NCBI GenBank assembly: GCA_023512835.1 | Contig: CM042085.1 | Coordinates: forward strand, 36,906,324-36,970,323 | Direction of reading: 5' to 3' | DNA from: Taxillus chinensis | Taxonomy: Eukaryota > Streptophyta > Magnoliopsida > Santalales > Loranthaceae | Length of the DNA: 64,000 bases | In this document: piece by piece, positions 22,161 through 33,830 of the stretch | How positions within the stretch are numbered: the first letter of the stretch is position 1 | How the letters are laid out: each line of letters opens with the position of its first letter | Notes under the pieces: model-generated | What the model saw: the letters and a program-made list of their open reading frames with translations, nothing else | What the model was told of the DNA's origin: nothing | The model's database searches: none | Position numbers and translations under genes: made by a program

Positions 22161-23451
22161 GTACCAAGACTATTAGAACGTTTAGGAGATCGTGTTGGGG
22201 ACTATTAGTTTACCAATGGAAAAACTTATAGTACCTCGGGTATAACGGCCTGACTTTAAAAAAAAAAAGGAAAACGTTTGAGTATCTATGCTTAAACGTG
22301 ACTAATAGTTATTTATCAGAGTCTTTGTTTTGGTGTGTATATATATATATATATACACACACATTAAGTATATTTTTATATATATCATTAGGTTTGATAT
22401 TGTCGGTTTAATGATGTAAATACTGATTAAGTTCGATATTGCTATTAGTTTAATAATGTAAATACTGTTGGGTTAAATGTTATTAGTTAATCATCTAAAT
22501 ATGGTTTGGGCTTGATAATGTTAGTTTGATAATATAAATGTATATTTGGGCCTGATATTATTTATTGGTGATATAATTGTCATTTGTGGCATGTTATTAT
22601 TTGGCTTAGAATTCAAATATCCTATGATGCTATATATTGAATACTGATTTTTAGATTATTATTTATTGATTATATGTGTGGATTTGGTGGTGGAGTTGAT
22701 TGGGTTAACCGTAGGTCCCATAAAGGGCTGGCAAGAGGTTGCAGGTCCCCTATGTGGCTGGTTAACTCAGGTCCCATATGTGGCTGGTTGTCATTAGGGA
22801 CACCATAGGTCCCACATATGGCTATCTGGTAGTGACTAGGATTCCTGGAGTTGGTTATGGGAATCCCATGGATGGTAGGATTGTTCGGTGGATACCCTTA
22901 ATGAATGAAATGTAATGAGTGTGATGTCTTATCCTGTGATTTAATATAATTTGACTGTGATATGACACTACACTAGCACAAGCATACACCGATCATATAG
23001 ACTTAGGATTTTATGTGATAGGATGGTGGATATGGGGATTACCTACTGGGCATTCGTGCTCACCCTACGTTATTTCTATTTCCTGCAGGTTGTAGGGAGT
23101 AGCTGGTGGAGCCATAGCGGAGCAGGTCAGGATATCTTTGGTGTAGGATTCATTTAATGGACTTATTTACTATTTTGATTATTTCTTATTCCGGACTTGG
23201 GTCCGTGACAGTTGTATGAACCTTTTTGGTGGAACTTATTTGTGAGTGATTTTGGGTACTTGACATTTATGAAAATTGATTACATTGTCATATTTTAAAA
23301 AAAATTGAATTTAATTCATCGGAGTATACAATTCTACCCCTGTTGTAGTATTGTACAGGAATGGATCAGTCACTAACCCCTCGACCCCTGGAGTGGGTGT
23401 GGGAAAGTCACGTTCCTGGTTCTGTAATTTTTAGAATTTGGGGGCGTGACA
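21222..23451 (+). mobile_element. Solo LTR H (Tekay/Del chromovirus type)
   Basis: It begins TGTAAGGATCCGTATAT and ends GGGGGCGTGACA, 2230 bp, with a perfect 5-bp target duplication GAAGG (21217-21221 and 23452-23456). The undisturbed target sequence is seen at 57725-57740 in C's other LTR. Same family as G. No internal region or second LTR is present, so it arose by LTR-LTR recombination. It contains (TA)n runs and a GGTCCC/TGTGGCTGG repeat near 22709-22840. Confidence 0.92.
21671..21713. repeat. (TA)n microsatellite in solo LTR H
   Basis: An uninterrupted TA run of about 43 bp. A second TA run of about 40 bp lies at 22118-22157 and a shorter one near 22337-22355 in the same LTR. Confidence 0.95.
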
Positions 23452-23981
23452 GAAGGCTTCACCCGACCTTCACCCGACCACCGTGTAACGTCTTCAAATC
23501 TCACCCGACCAGAAGGAAGTTCTGTTCCATGATACTTGGAGTGTCTGAATATGCAAAATCAGCTTCACTCGACCAGGTCGAGTGAAGGGTGGTCGGGTGA
23601 AGGGTCCTTCACCCGACCACCTCCAAACGACCTCAGATTTCACCCGACCAAAAGGAGAAAATCTTCAATAAGTTTTTGCAAAGCCATCCCTGAAGTATGA
23701 GCTTCACCCGACCTTCACCCGACCATCTTGAGATTTGGGCGTTGTGAACTTTAGGTCTTTGGTATTCTTTTTTCCTCCTGTAAATTTAGTGAATTCTTCC
23801 TTGATTTTTGGATTCCTGTCAAAATATTACAAAAATACCACAAAAACTACAAGAAATCTTCTTTTCTGTGTTAGGGCATGAAAATATAATAAAGTAGCAC
23901 AATTGGGCAATAAATGAATCAAAAGAGTATGAAAATGTACCCAAAATGGCCCTAAAAATGGGGTATAAATCCCCCTGATTA

Positions 23982-24192
23982 TCTCCTTCACACTTGAACC
24001 TTGCTCATTCGGAGCAAGAATCGAAATAAACACTCAATCAAGCAAGTAAAAAATAAGAAAAGGGAAAATCACAAGTAAGATAATGGTCAGCAGAAAACAT
24101 ATGTAACTTATGAAAGTGCATTGCATGATTAGAGTGCAGCCCAAAACACTTTGCATTACCTTCTTATACTTAGTCCAATAATTATATACAAT
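23982..24192 (-). other. 3' end of Athila C internal region with polypurine tract
   Basis: On the minus strand TTCAAGTGTGAAGGAGA directly precedes the 3' LTR, matching the Athila AAGTGTG tract style seen in A. The remaining 180 bp shows no gene. At 24193 it joins truncated LTR sequence of element E, so the stretch of C between ORF3 and this point has been deleted. Confidence 0.6.
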
Positions 24193-24737
24193 CCTAGCTC
24201 CACGAGCTCAATGGCTCAACTGAGGCCTTAGCCTGTCCACAGCGCAATATGCCCGGCCACAGTTGCCACATAGGCCTACCATCGACGCATATGTCTGCCA
24301 CATCAACCACATAGCACCATCGGTGCATCACGGTGAGAACCCAACAAGTCATGGAACCTAAGTCCCAAATCCGCAAACCAATCATACCAACACCAATATG
24401 ATCTTAAGGTGTACAACACTCCCTTTAGAACTGTAGCTGGTCTTCACAAGTCGATCCTCATTCCTTGACTAAGGAAGGAGATACCCATAGCAGCTATTTT
24501 CTTGCAATAAAAAGTCCCGGCATTGGGTCTCCATAATGTAACTAAGATAATCTGATTTTTGGAGATTTTTCTGAGATGTCTAACCCCAATTTCCAAAAAT
24601 TCACCTCTACGAAAAACTATATTTTTCCGAGATTTTACATTAAATCCCAATTTTCACATTTTGAAGGGGTGGGAATTTAATTTTATAGTATTTTTCTTTG
24701 AATCCAAATGGGGGTATTTCGTTATTTACATTGTAAC

Positions 24738-26994
24738 TGTAAAGACTCGTATTTTGGTAGTTTTGAGAGATAGCCATTCTATGGGAATGCAACTATCTAG
24801 ACGGTAGTGTAATCGTCGATGTGAGCATTTTGACTGTACTTGGGCCCGATTCCGAGTCGGGGTCTCGTTTGACCCAATTATTGACTTTTCGGGGTTTATT
24901 TGTTGACTTTACGTTTGGGCGGTCTTTTGGGTGTAATAATATCTGTTTAGTGTTGTGCTCTTCATTCCGAGCGTTTTGACTATAGTTTGACTCAATTTGG
25001 AGTTCGTGACCTCGGGAGGTCAATTATTACGTTTGGGAGATCAATTATTGCTGGGAGGCCAATTATTGGCAGCAGTATAAATAATTAAGAAACTGCATTA
25101 TCCCTTTATTTTTGCTTGGTGCATGCGTGTTTGAGCAAGAGAGAGAAAGAGAGAAGGTGAAGAGCTTCACTTGGCGATTTTGGGGTGATTGGAGCTCGTG
25201 GATCGCAAATAATCTTCCAGGTAGGTGTCCTTAAACCTCCTATCTCGATTCTGTCTTGGAATATGCGTGAATTTATCATGAATTATGAATTTGAGCATGA
25301 ACCCTAAGTTTTGGGGGAACCCAATTTTGGGGTTAGATCTGATGATTTAGCATAAAATCTATGGTTAAGAACTGATTTATATCAGTTTGGGTATGTAATT
25401 TTGTACTCTGTTTAGTAAAATGCGTGTTTGTAAGTGCCTGGGGGTGGCAGGGTTGATTCCAAACGAAAATTAGGTCAAAAAAAATGATGATGAACAGTAC
25501 CCTAGGCGAACTGCAGGGTCGAAGTTCGTAGTCAGCAGCTATGGAGTCAGCAGCTTCGTAGTCAACAGCTGTGGAGTCAGCAGCTATGGAGTCTACAGCT
25601 TCGTAGTCAGCAGTTGTGGAGTCAGCAGCTATGGAGTCAGCAGCTTCGTTAGTCCGGATCAGTAGTCCAGAGCAGTTAGTCCGGATCAGTAGTCCGGAGT
25701 AGTTAGTCCGGATCAGTAGTCCAGATCAGCAGCAGTGATCCGTAGCTTCGCTCCGCAGTAGTGTATCCGTAGCATCCATTCCGCAGCAGTGTTCCGCAGT
25801 AGTGATCAGCAGCAGTGTTCCGCAGTTGTGCACTGCACTGGACATTTACATTGTAAACCATTATGCCTCAAGTATTATACTTAAGTTATAATGTAACTAA
25901 CGAAATACCCTCCATTTGGATTCAAAGAAAAATACTAGAAAAATTAATTCTCACTCTTTCAAAATGTGAAAATTGGGATTTAGTGTAAAATCTCGGAAAA
26001 ACCCAAAAGTTCGTAGTGGTGAATTTTTGGAAAGTGGGGTTAGACATCTAAGAAAAATCCCCAAAAATCAGATTATCTTAGTTATGATATGGGAACCCTA
26101 TGCCGGGACTTTTGATTTCAAGAAAATAGCTGCTATGGGTACTTCCTTCATAAATCAAGGATTGAGGATTTACTTGTGAAGACTCGCTACAGTTCCAAAG
26201 GAAATGTTGAGAATGATTTGCCATACTCATGTTAGTATATTGGTGTGAGGTATTGGGGCATGGACTCCGTGACTTGTTTGGGTTCTCACCGTGATGCACC
26301 GATGGTGCTATGTGGTTGACGTGGCAGGAATATGCATCGATGGCAGGCCTGTGTGGCGACTGTGGCCGGGCATATTGCGCTGTGGACAGGCTAAGGCCTG
26401 AGTTAAGCCGTTGAGCTCGTGGAGCTAGGGCTGAGTGCCCTGAGTTGGGATCCCATGGAGGATCGTGGACAAGTTGTCCTGTGTGGGTAGGCTGAGTCCT
26501 GATGATTGTGCACACTACACGGTGCACGAGTACACTGAGCATATAGTATAGACATATATGTGTTGCATGATGTGGAGTTTTGGGGTCACCTACTGAGCTT
26601 GTCGCTCACCCCTACTTGTTGTTTACCCTTTTCAGGTGTGACCCGAGACTAGTGGAGGACTTTCTTCCAGGAGGATGCCCACTACTCTGATGTATGATAC
26701 ACTTATTTTCTGTATTGTTTTATATGATATCCCGGACATGGGTCCGTGGACAGTTGTATTTGCATACTGTATGATGTGATGTCTGTATGACTGTTTGACT
26801 CATTGTATGCATGATGATATATGAGAAAGTACAGGATTACCCTTGATGTATGACTGTACAGGGTTACATATTTGAGACAGCACCCGCGGTGTAGTCTCCA
26901 TTGGTGCTAGTCGCCAACCCCTTGACCTATCGGGTGCGGGCAAGGGGAAGTCATGTACCTGGTTCCGGGTTCCCTGGAATTCGGGGGCATGACA
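24738..26994 (+). mobile_element. Solo LTR I (Tekay/Del type) inside E's 3' LTR
   Basis: Begins TGTAAAGACTCGTATTTTGG and ends GGGGGCATGACA, 2257 bp, opposite in orientation to the E LTR it interrupts. Flanks are GTAAC (24733-24737) and ATAAC (26995-26999), a target duplication with one G/A change; the empty site is seen in E's 5' LTR near 34973. A TATA-like TATAAATAA lies near 25076. A tandem array of GTCAGCAGCT(A/T) and AGTCCGGATCAGT units fills 25530-25830. Confidence 0.88.
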
Positions 26995-27817
26995 ATAACT
27001 TAAGTATAATACTTGTGTAGATGGGTATAGGTTCCAATGTAAATAGTCCAGTCCAGTGTCCAATTACACTGTTGGAACTGCGACTCGTAGGGCAGAACTA
27101 CAGCGCGCCTCGGAGACTCGTAGCTGGAGCTGCGACTCGTAGCTGTGTAGTGCGGAACTGCAGCATGCCTCGAAGACTCGAAGCGGGTCTTCGGCCTTCG
27201 ACCTTCGGACTACGAACTTCGACCTTCGGGCTATGAGTCTACGGATCTACGAACTACGAACCTTCGACCCAATGACCCAGAAAATCAGATCTTCATCATT
27301 TCGACCCAGTAATCCGCCTAGAGTACTGTTCATCATCGTTTTTGCCTGTTCTTAGTCTGGAATCAACCCAACAACCCCCAGACGCTCACAAACACACATT
27401 TTACGCAACAGACTACGATATCTACCTCAAAACGCGTCCAGAACGCCTCTAAATCACACAAATAACAGCAGAAATACGCACCAAATTGCATTTTTCCAGA
27501 AATCTAGATCTAAATCCAGATTTCCATGGTTGACTTCTCAACCCTCATGGGATATGCAGTTAAACAGCCGCAGATCACAGAAACACATTAAAACTGATAT
27601 AAAATAGTTTTTAACCACGGATCTTATGTTAAACCATTAGATCTAACCCAAAATTGGATTCCCCCAAAACCTAGGGTTTATGCTTAATTTCATAAATCAT
27701 GACAAATTCATGCATACCAAGGATAGAATCAAGATAAGAAGTTCAAGGACACCTACTTGGAGTGATTCTTTGAGCTCTACGAACCCCAATCGCTCCAAAT
27801 CTCCAAGACACCAAGCT

Positions 27818-27822
<5 letters not shown>

Positions 27823-27874
<52 letters not shown>
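27823..27874. repeat. (CT)n microsatellite in E's 3' LTR
   Basis: A CT run of 52 bp, one base of which interrupts it near its end. The equivalent run in E's 5' LTR (35903-35923) is only 21 bp, so the tract changed length after insertion. It lies just downstream of the LTR TATA box on the minus strand. Confidence 0.95.
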
Positions 27875-27879
<5 letters not shown>

Positions 27880-28281
27880 AAACGCACAAACGTGATAGTG
27901 TAAAGTGAAAGCTCCTTCTTTTTCCTACTATTTATATTTCTGCCAGTCATTAACCAATAACTGACCTATTCAATAATTGACCTCCCAACACAATAATTGA
28001 CCTCCAAGGTCCCGAACTCCAAATTTAGTCAAATTACAGTCAAAACGCTCGAAATGATGAGCACAACACTATTCAGATAATATCACACCCACATGACCGC
28101 CCAAACGCAAAGTCAACTAATAAACCCCGAAAAGTCAACAATCGGGTCAAATGGGGCCCCGACTCAGAATTGGGCCCAGGTACAGTCAAAATGCTCACAT
28201 CAATGACTACACTACCGTCCAGATAGTTGTATTCTCATAGAATGGCTATCTCTCAAAACTACCCAAATACGAGTCTTTACA

Positions 28282-28566
28282 TCCTTCCGACCTTAGGACT
28301 TTTCGTCCTCAAAAATAAAACACATGCCCAAAGGACATAGCAAAATTCAAGCTCAAGCACCGCACAACTACAAGACACAAACACATGATCATCAACATGA
28401 TCACCAACCACACATGTGCAATGCAACTCACAACAAGCCAAAAAGGCTCACAAGATGCCAGGATGCCAACAAACAACAAGCTAAACCACATCTCAAGCAA
28501 CATATGCAAAACAAATGCAAAAAACATAACTCATACCTCAGGGAAAGTCCTCACATCCTCCCCACC
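28282..28566 (-). other. 3' untranslated region and polypurine tract of element E
   Basis: Between the pol stop and the 3' LTR. On the minus strand it reads GAGGACGAAAAGTCCTAAGG then TCGGAAGGA directly before the LTR. Element F has the same block ending GGTGGGGAGGA. No gene. Confidence 0.6.
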
Positions 28567-29694
28567 TCAGGACTGATCGTCCTCGAACAGCTCAGGATAA
28601 AGAACCCGCATCTGGCTCTCTTTCTCCCAAGTCTGCTCCTCCATGCTTCGGTATCGCCATAACACCCGGACTAGTGGGATCGTCTTGCCCCGCAAGACCT
28701 GCTCCCGCCTGTCCAAAATCTGTGCCGGCATCTCAACAACAGCACCATCATCAGCCAAGTCTATCTCGCGATAGTCCAGCACATGAGAAGGATCTGGGTG
28801 ATACCGTCTCAACTGGGACACAGGAAACACATCATGTACTCGCGCCAACTCTGGTGGCAAAGCTAATTGGTAAGCCACTGCGCCCACGGTGGCAACAATT
28901 TTAAATGGCCCCACAAAACGAGGGGAAAGTTTGGATCCATGCCCAAACCTCCGATGCACTCGATGCAGTGAAACCCGCAAAAATAAATGGTCACCCACCT
29001 CAAACTGCAAGGGTCGACGCCTCTGGTCCGTGTAGGACTTTTGCCTACTCTGCGCTGTCAACATCCGTTGTTGAATCAGCTGCACTATCTCCGTGGTTTC
29101 TTGAACCATATCGGGACCGAGAACCGCTGTCTCTCCCGTCTGTGCCCAACACAAAGGTGATCTACAAAGCCGCCCATACAACGCCTCATACGGAGCCATC
29201 CCAATCGTGACCTAATAACTGTTGTTGTAAGAGAACTCCACCAAAGGAAGGTGAGTCTCCCAACAACCTCCAAAATCTAGGACACAGGCACGCAACATAT
29301 CCTCGAGTGTCTGAATTGTTCGCTCCGAATGACCATCCGTTTGCGGATGAAAGGTTGTACTGAGGTTCACCCCAATATCCAAAGCTCGCTGCAACTGTCT
29401 CCAAAACTAAGAGGTGAACCTTGCATCCCGATTAGATACAATAGACAATGGGACTCCATGCAACCGCACAATAACATCAAGGTACCTCTGTCCCAAAGTC
29501 CTCACTGGGTCTGTCTCCCGAATCGGAATAAAATGCGCTGATTTGGTCAACCAGTCCACAATAACCCATATAGTGTCATGTCCCCTAGAATGAGGAAGTC
29601 TAGTGACAAAATCCATGGTTACGTGGTCCCATTTCCACTCTGGCACTGGCAATGACTGCAACTCACCAGCTGACCTCAGGTGCTCTGCCTTGAC
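28567..29694 (-). pseudogene. Integrase and chromodomain-like tail, element E
   Basis: Integrase core motifs are [18 protein letters not shown], then IVSNRDARF (the second catalytic Asp position reads Asn-Arg-Asp), and FHPQTDGHSERTIQTLED carrying the Glu. The GPFKIV-type domain follows, and the end PAQILDRREQVLRGKTIPLV with LWRYRSMEEQTWEKES resembles the chromodomain tail of Tekay/Del chromoviruses, which steers integration to heterochromatin. Stops at 29212-29214 and 29407-29409 both replace a CAG present in F. Confidence 0.88.
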
Positions 29695-30423
29695 TTACTG
29701 ACAGGTCAAACACCTCCTCACAAAATCAGCAACGGCCTTCTTCAGGCCTAGCCACCAATACTGCCTCCTCACGGCATGGTACATCTTGGTTCCACCAGTA
29801 TGTACAGCTAACCTCGACTGGTGAAATTCCCGAAGAACCTCCTCCTGAAGAGAAGTGGGAACTATCAGTCGACCCCTATACCTCAATATATGTTGTGCAT
29901 CCTCAGTCCAATCAGAAGATGCCTGCCCAGTCTGAATCCTGTCCCTGATGACCTCACAATCAATGTCCCCCAGCTGATCCTCTATGATCCGACGCTGTAA
30001 CTGAGGGACTGCGACAACAACACTGAGGGTCCCTCGCCCCTCGCTGGTCACCATCTGCAACCTCATCGCTGCCAACTGACCCATCATCTCCCATTCCTTA
30101 ATGGCACAATGGGCCACCATGGCCCTGCTCTTCCTACTCAGAGCATCTGCCACCACATTACCCTTCCCAGGGGTATACATCATATCAAACTGAAACTGCT
30201 GCAGGTACTCCACCCACCGCCTCTGCCTAAGGTTCAGGTCTCGCTGAGAAAAGATATACTTCAAGCTCTTGTGGTCTGTATATACCACAAATTTCTCCCC
30301 AAGGAGATAATGCTGCCAGCTCTTTAAAGCAAAGATCACTGCAGACAACTCCAAATCATGCGTGGGATAGTTCTGCTCATGTGGTCTCAACTGCCTAGAT
30401 CCATAAGCAATCACCTGTCGAGC
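29695..30423 (-). pseudogene. RNase H and integrase zinc domain, element E
   Basis: Open 239 codons from [20 protein letters not shown] through [19 protein letters not shown] and YTPGKGNVVADALSRK (RNase H), then the linker, then the HHCC zinc finger (LREFHQSRLAVHTGGTKMYH ... RRCLTCQ). It ends at a stop (TAA, 29695-29697) where F has CAG. The first RNase H Asp (YCDAS) is in the preceding segment. Confidence 0.88.
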
Positions 30424-31506
30424 TTATATCAACACACAACCAAGTCCCACCCTTGAAGCATCACAATACACCTCGAAAGGCACACCCTCCTGTGGGAGAA
30501 TCAAGATAGGTGTTGAGGTCAATCGTGCCTTCAGCTCCATGAAAGCACTCTCACACGCATCAGACCAAACAAAAGGAACTCCCTTCCTCGTCAGGTTCAT
30601 CATAGGAGCTGCTAACCTGGAAAAATCTTCCACGAACCTCCGATAGTAGCCTGCCAAACCAAGGAAGCTACAAATCTCAAACACATTCATGGGCCTCTTC
30701 CACGACATAACCGCCTCGATCTTCTTAGGATCCATTGTGATACCCTCCGAAGATACCACATGCCCCAAGAAGTGTACCTGTTGCAACCAGAAGTCACATT
30801 TCGTGAACTTCGCGTATAACCGATGCTCTCGCAAGGTCTGCAACACAACCTGCAAATGCTCCTCATGCTCCCTCTTGGTCGCTGAATAGACCAAAATATC
30901 GTCGATGAACACCACAACAAACATATCTAAATAAGGAGCAAACACCTGGTTCATCAATCCCATAAACACTGCTGGAGCATTCGTGAGCCCAAATGGCATC
31001 ACAAGCCACTCAAAATGCCTGTAACGACAACTGAATGCGGTCTTAGGGATATTTGCCTCCCTAACCCTCAACTGTTGGTATCCAGATCTCAAGTCTATCT
31101 TGGAAAACCATCTCGCACCTCGAAACTAATCGAACAGATCATCGATCCTCGATAATGGATACATGTTCTTCACAGTCACCTGGTTCAGCTTCCGGTAGTC
31201 TATACACAACCGAAGCGAACCATCTGCCTTCTTGGCGAATAACACTGGAGCACCCCACGGTGAGCTACTCCGCCTGATAAAGCCTTGTGCCAATAGGTAA
31301 TCTACCTGCCTCTTGAGCTCTTTAAGCTCTGTCGGCGCCATCCGATAGGCCACCAACCAAATAGGTGCTGTCCCCGGCAACAACTCAATCGAAAACTCTA
31401 CCTCCCTCACGGGTGGCAAACTAACCAAGTCCTCGGGAAACACGTCCCGAAACTGATCTATAATGGGTGGTAAAACAAACAGCCTTCCTCTCTCTCCTCC
31501 TATCAA
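30424..31506 (-). pseudogene. Reverse transcriptase, element E
   Basis: Two open pieces split by a TAG at 31126-31128 (CAG in F). The first has [19 protein letters not shown] and the motif [20 protein letters not shown]; the second has the rest of the palm with [13 protein letters not shown] (catalytic FIDD intact) and the thumb and connection ([20 protein letters not shown]). The start of RNase H ([11 protein letters not shown]) is at its end. The motif set is of gypsy chromovirus type. Confidence 0.9.
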
Positions 31507-32179
31507 CCAACGTCAAGCTGGCTAACTGGTGGGTCAGATCACCCCACCCATGCCTCAAAGGTCCCAACCTGCATGCCTCCTCAGTCCACTCACCCACAAA
31601 GACACCCCGCGTGCCCTCTGGCATGAGGAACGCCATACGCTGTCAAAAACAATCAATCTTGGCCTCCACGGAGACCAACCAATCCATACCCAGGATAACA
31701 TCAAAATTATCTAACTCCATAACATACAAATCACACAACAGGTTAACACACCCAAGTGTTAGCAGACAAGCACGACAGATACTCTCAAGTATCACAATTC
31801 CACCCAAAAGTGAAGCAACCATCAGAGACTAACTAACTGTCTCCTGGTCTAACTCCAAGCCAACCACCGTAGCATATGAAACAAAAGAATAGGTAGCACC
31901 AGTATCAATCAAAACTGAACAGATAGTATGAGAAATGATAATGGTACCTCTCACCACTGAAGGTCCCGGTCCTGCCTCATCCACTGGTGGAACCTCTGCC
32001 TCTCTACTGGTAAGGGCAAAAGTCCTCCCTCGTGGCCCACTGCCACTAGCCTGGCCCAATGGGGCTTTTCCCCGCTGATCAACATGACCCTGTGCCTCCC
32101 GCTGAGGCTGCTGCACCGCAGGTCGCGTCTGCGTACTCTGTGCCGGCGGCACCGACCTCTGAGGTAGAGCCCCACTCCT
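31507..32179 (-). pseudogene. Aspartic protease region, element E
   Basis: The frame at 31829-32152 holds VRGTIIISHTICSVLIDTGA followed by TYSFVSY, a classic retroviral-type protease DTGA site. The continuation (GMDWLV-type region, about 31640-31828) is broken by a TAG at 31829-31831 and a TGA near 31640, where F has CAG and CGA. The protease would process gag-pol. Confidence 0.8.
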
Positions 32180-33325
32180 CTATCCCTGCTCTCTCGGACG
32201 AGGGCCTACACTGCTGGTCGAGCTAAGGGTAACACATTCCCTAGCTCCATGTCCCACCTTCCCACATCGGAAGCATGTCATCTTTTTCTTTGGGCAATCT
32301 CTCGATACATGCCCAGTCAAACCACAGATCCAACAGGCCCCTGGCCTCCTGCTAGTTGAACTCTCACGGGGTCCCACCGCCTGGCTGGAAACCCTCTGCA
32401 CCTGCCTCCTCTCAGGATGAACTACACTACTCTCACCACTCTGCCTCTTCCTGCTCGAATCTGCTGAACCGCCTGGTCTCTGACTCTCGCCTGATCCTGA
32501 CCTCGCTCAATAATGAGTGCCTTGTCGACCGCCTCCCTGTAGCTGGTCAACTACATTGGCTCCAACTTGTTTTTCAAAGATGGCCTCAAGCCCTGAATAA
32601 AATCCTGCGTCTTACGGGTTTCCTTTTCCCAGGCCTCAAGAGCAAACCACCCTAAATCTGTGGAGGCTTGCATATACTCACCCACCGTCTGGCTACCCTG
32701 CTGAAGCTCATAATACTCTCTCTGTCGGGCATACTGTATCAAGCTGGGAAAATACTCCCCAAAGAAGTGCTCAACAAACTCTCTCCAGCTCATCTGGCTG
32801 CCATGGACAGCTCTCGTGGATTCCCACCACCTGCATGGGATACCCAACAGATAGTGTGTCGCCACTCGCACCCGCTCCTCATTTGGCACCCCAATCATCT
32901 CAAAGATGTCCTCTGTCCATCTAATCCAGTCCTCGGCTGCCTCTGGCCGCGAACCATCCTCAAAAGTCTTGGGTGCATGTTTCAAAAACTATGCAGCCCA
33001 GTCCACCCCTCGTCGCGCTGGCTCCATCACGACCTCCTGCTGGTGCACATCCTGCACCACCCTCGCCTCCTGCTTGCTGAGGCTGTGGCTGCTGCTGAGG
33101 CTGCTGCTGCCTCTTCAACTCATCCACCTCTCTAGCCATATCCCTCATCGAGCCTTGCATATCCTGCATGGCCTCCTGCAACTGAATTAACACCTGAGCC
33201 AAATCAAGTCCCACAACGGGAGCTGACGATCTCTGCTGCGGGCTTTGCTGCCCCTGGTGTCCCGACTCTATCGTGGGCTCCTCAACCGAGTCTTAGCCTC
33301 GGACAACTCTCCTCGGTGGTGCCAT
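32180..33325 (-). pseudogene. Gag with CCHC zinc knuckle, element E
   Basis: Start MAPPRRVVRG at 33325. Then comes a Met/Arg helical stretch (LQEAMQDMQGSMRDMAREV), a Gln/Pro tract, the capsid domain (APKTFEDGSRPEAAEDWIRW, FGEYFPSLIQYARQREYYEL) and two zinc motifs (CWICGLTGHVSRDCPKKKM and CFRCGKVGHGARECVT). Stops at 32180-32182, 32551-32553, 32989-32991 and 33293-33295 all replace Gln codons in F. The first stop is 10 codons from the start. Confidence 0.88.
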
Positions 33326-33814
33326 CGCACTGGCCACAACAACAAACAACAAACGATCAATACTAGTACTGCTAGCACAAACAGCCATCAAAGGCACATT
33401 CAACACGTAGGTTCTCACCACACGACCCGTAGGTCCACAACCATGCATATAGCATCGTGTCCCCCTTAGGGTGCACCACACGACCCGTAGGTCCACAACT
33501 ATGCATATAGCATCGTGTCACCCCTCAGGGTACACCACAATCAAGTCCTGGCTCTCACGGCCACGTGCCATCCTGGCACCAAATGCAATCATATCACACA
33601 CACAAGGACAAACTAGTGCCCTACATGCACACAAGCATACCACTAACAATGCACCCCATCCCCATGTATGCTCCTAGGATGATCAAACTGACACCAAAAT
33701 AACCTAGAACACATGTAAGGACTGCGTTGATCAAGCGCCCTCCCTATAGTTTTCCAAGTCACATGGAATCAATGACCCCCCCCCCCCCCTCACTAACCTA
33801 GGTCCACTAGACCA
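33326..33814 (-). other. Leader of element E with tandem repeat
   Basis: Untranslated leader between primer-binding site and gag. At about 33405-33540 a unit of about 58 bp containing ATGCTATATGCAT and GACCTACGGGTCGTGTGGTG (minus strand) is repeated in tandem. Element F has the same duplication (48057-48180). A C run (33778-33789) lies near the 5' end. Confidence 0.7.
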
Positions 33815-33830
33815 TGCTCTGATACCAACT
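33815..33830 (-). other. Primer-binding site of element E (tRNA-iMet)
   Basis: On the minus strand AGTTGGTATCAGAGC immediately follows the LTR end GGGCGTGACA. Confidence 0.92.

Larger units (their letters stand above)
19929..23981 (-). repeat. 3' LTR of Athila C, split by solo LTR H
   Basis: Net length is about 1.82 kb after removing H. It aligns with the 5' LTR in 45640-46051 plus 56958-58246; the main differences are two deletions of about 40 and 80 bp in the 5' copy. The part right of H (23452-23720) is filled with CTTCACCCGACC and its inverse GGTCGGGTGAAG. It contains no gene; short ORFs here are chance. Confidence 0.85.
24193..28281 (-). repeat. 3' LTR of element E, truncated and split by solo LTR I
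   Basis: Begins on the minus strand TGTAAAGACTCGTATTTGGG at 28281. Net length about 1.83 kb against 2495 bp for the 5' LTR. The missing part corresponds to about 33831-34420. A TATA box (TATAAATAG, 27928-27936, minus) is followed by a (GA)n tract, as in the other LTRs of this family. Confidence 0.85.

Noticed and set aside
25520..25830. CRISPR-like array (spaced repeats).
   Set aside because: Repeats are contiguous or irregular with no unique spacers, and lie within a plant LTR.
24444..26179. Repeated 68-codon protein (MGF.VKSRKN..) found at four places (24444, 25973, 34676, 54367).
   Set aside because: It is a conserved LTR segment that happens to be open in all family members; it has no start context and lies inside LTRs. 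Conservation follows from shared ancestry of the LTRs.
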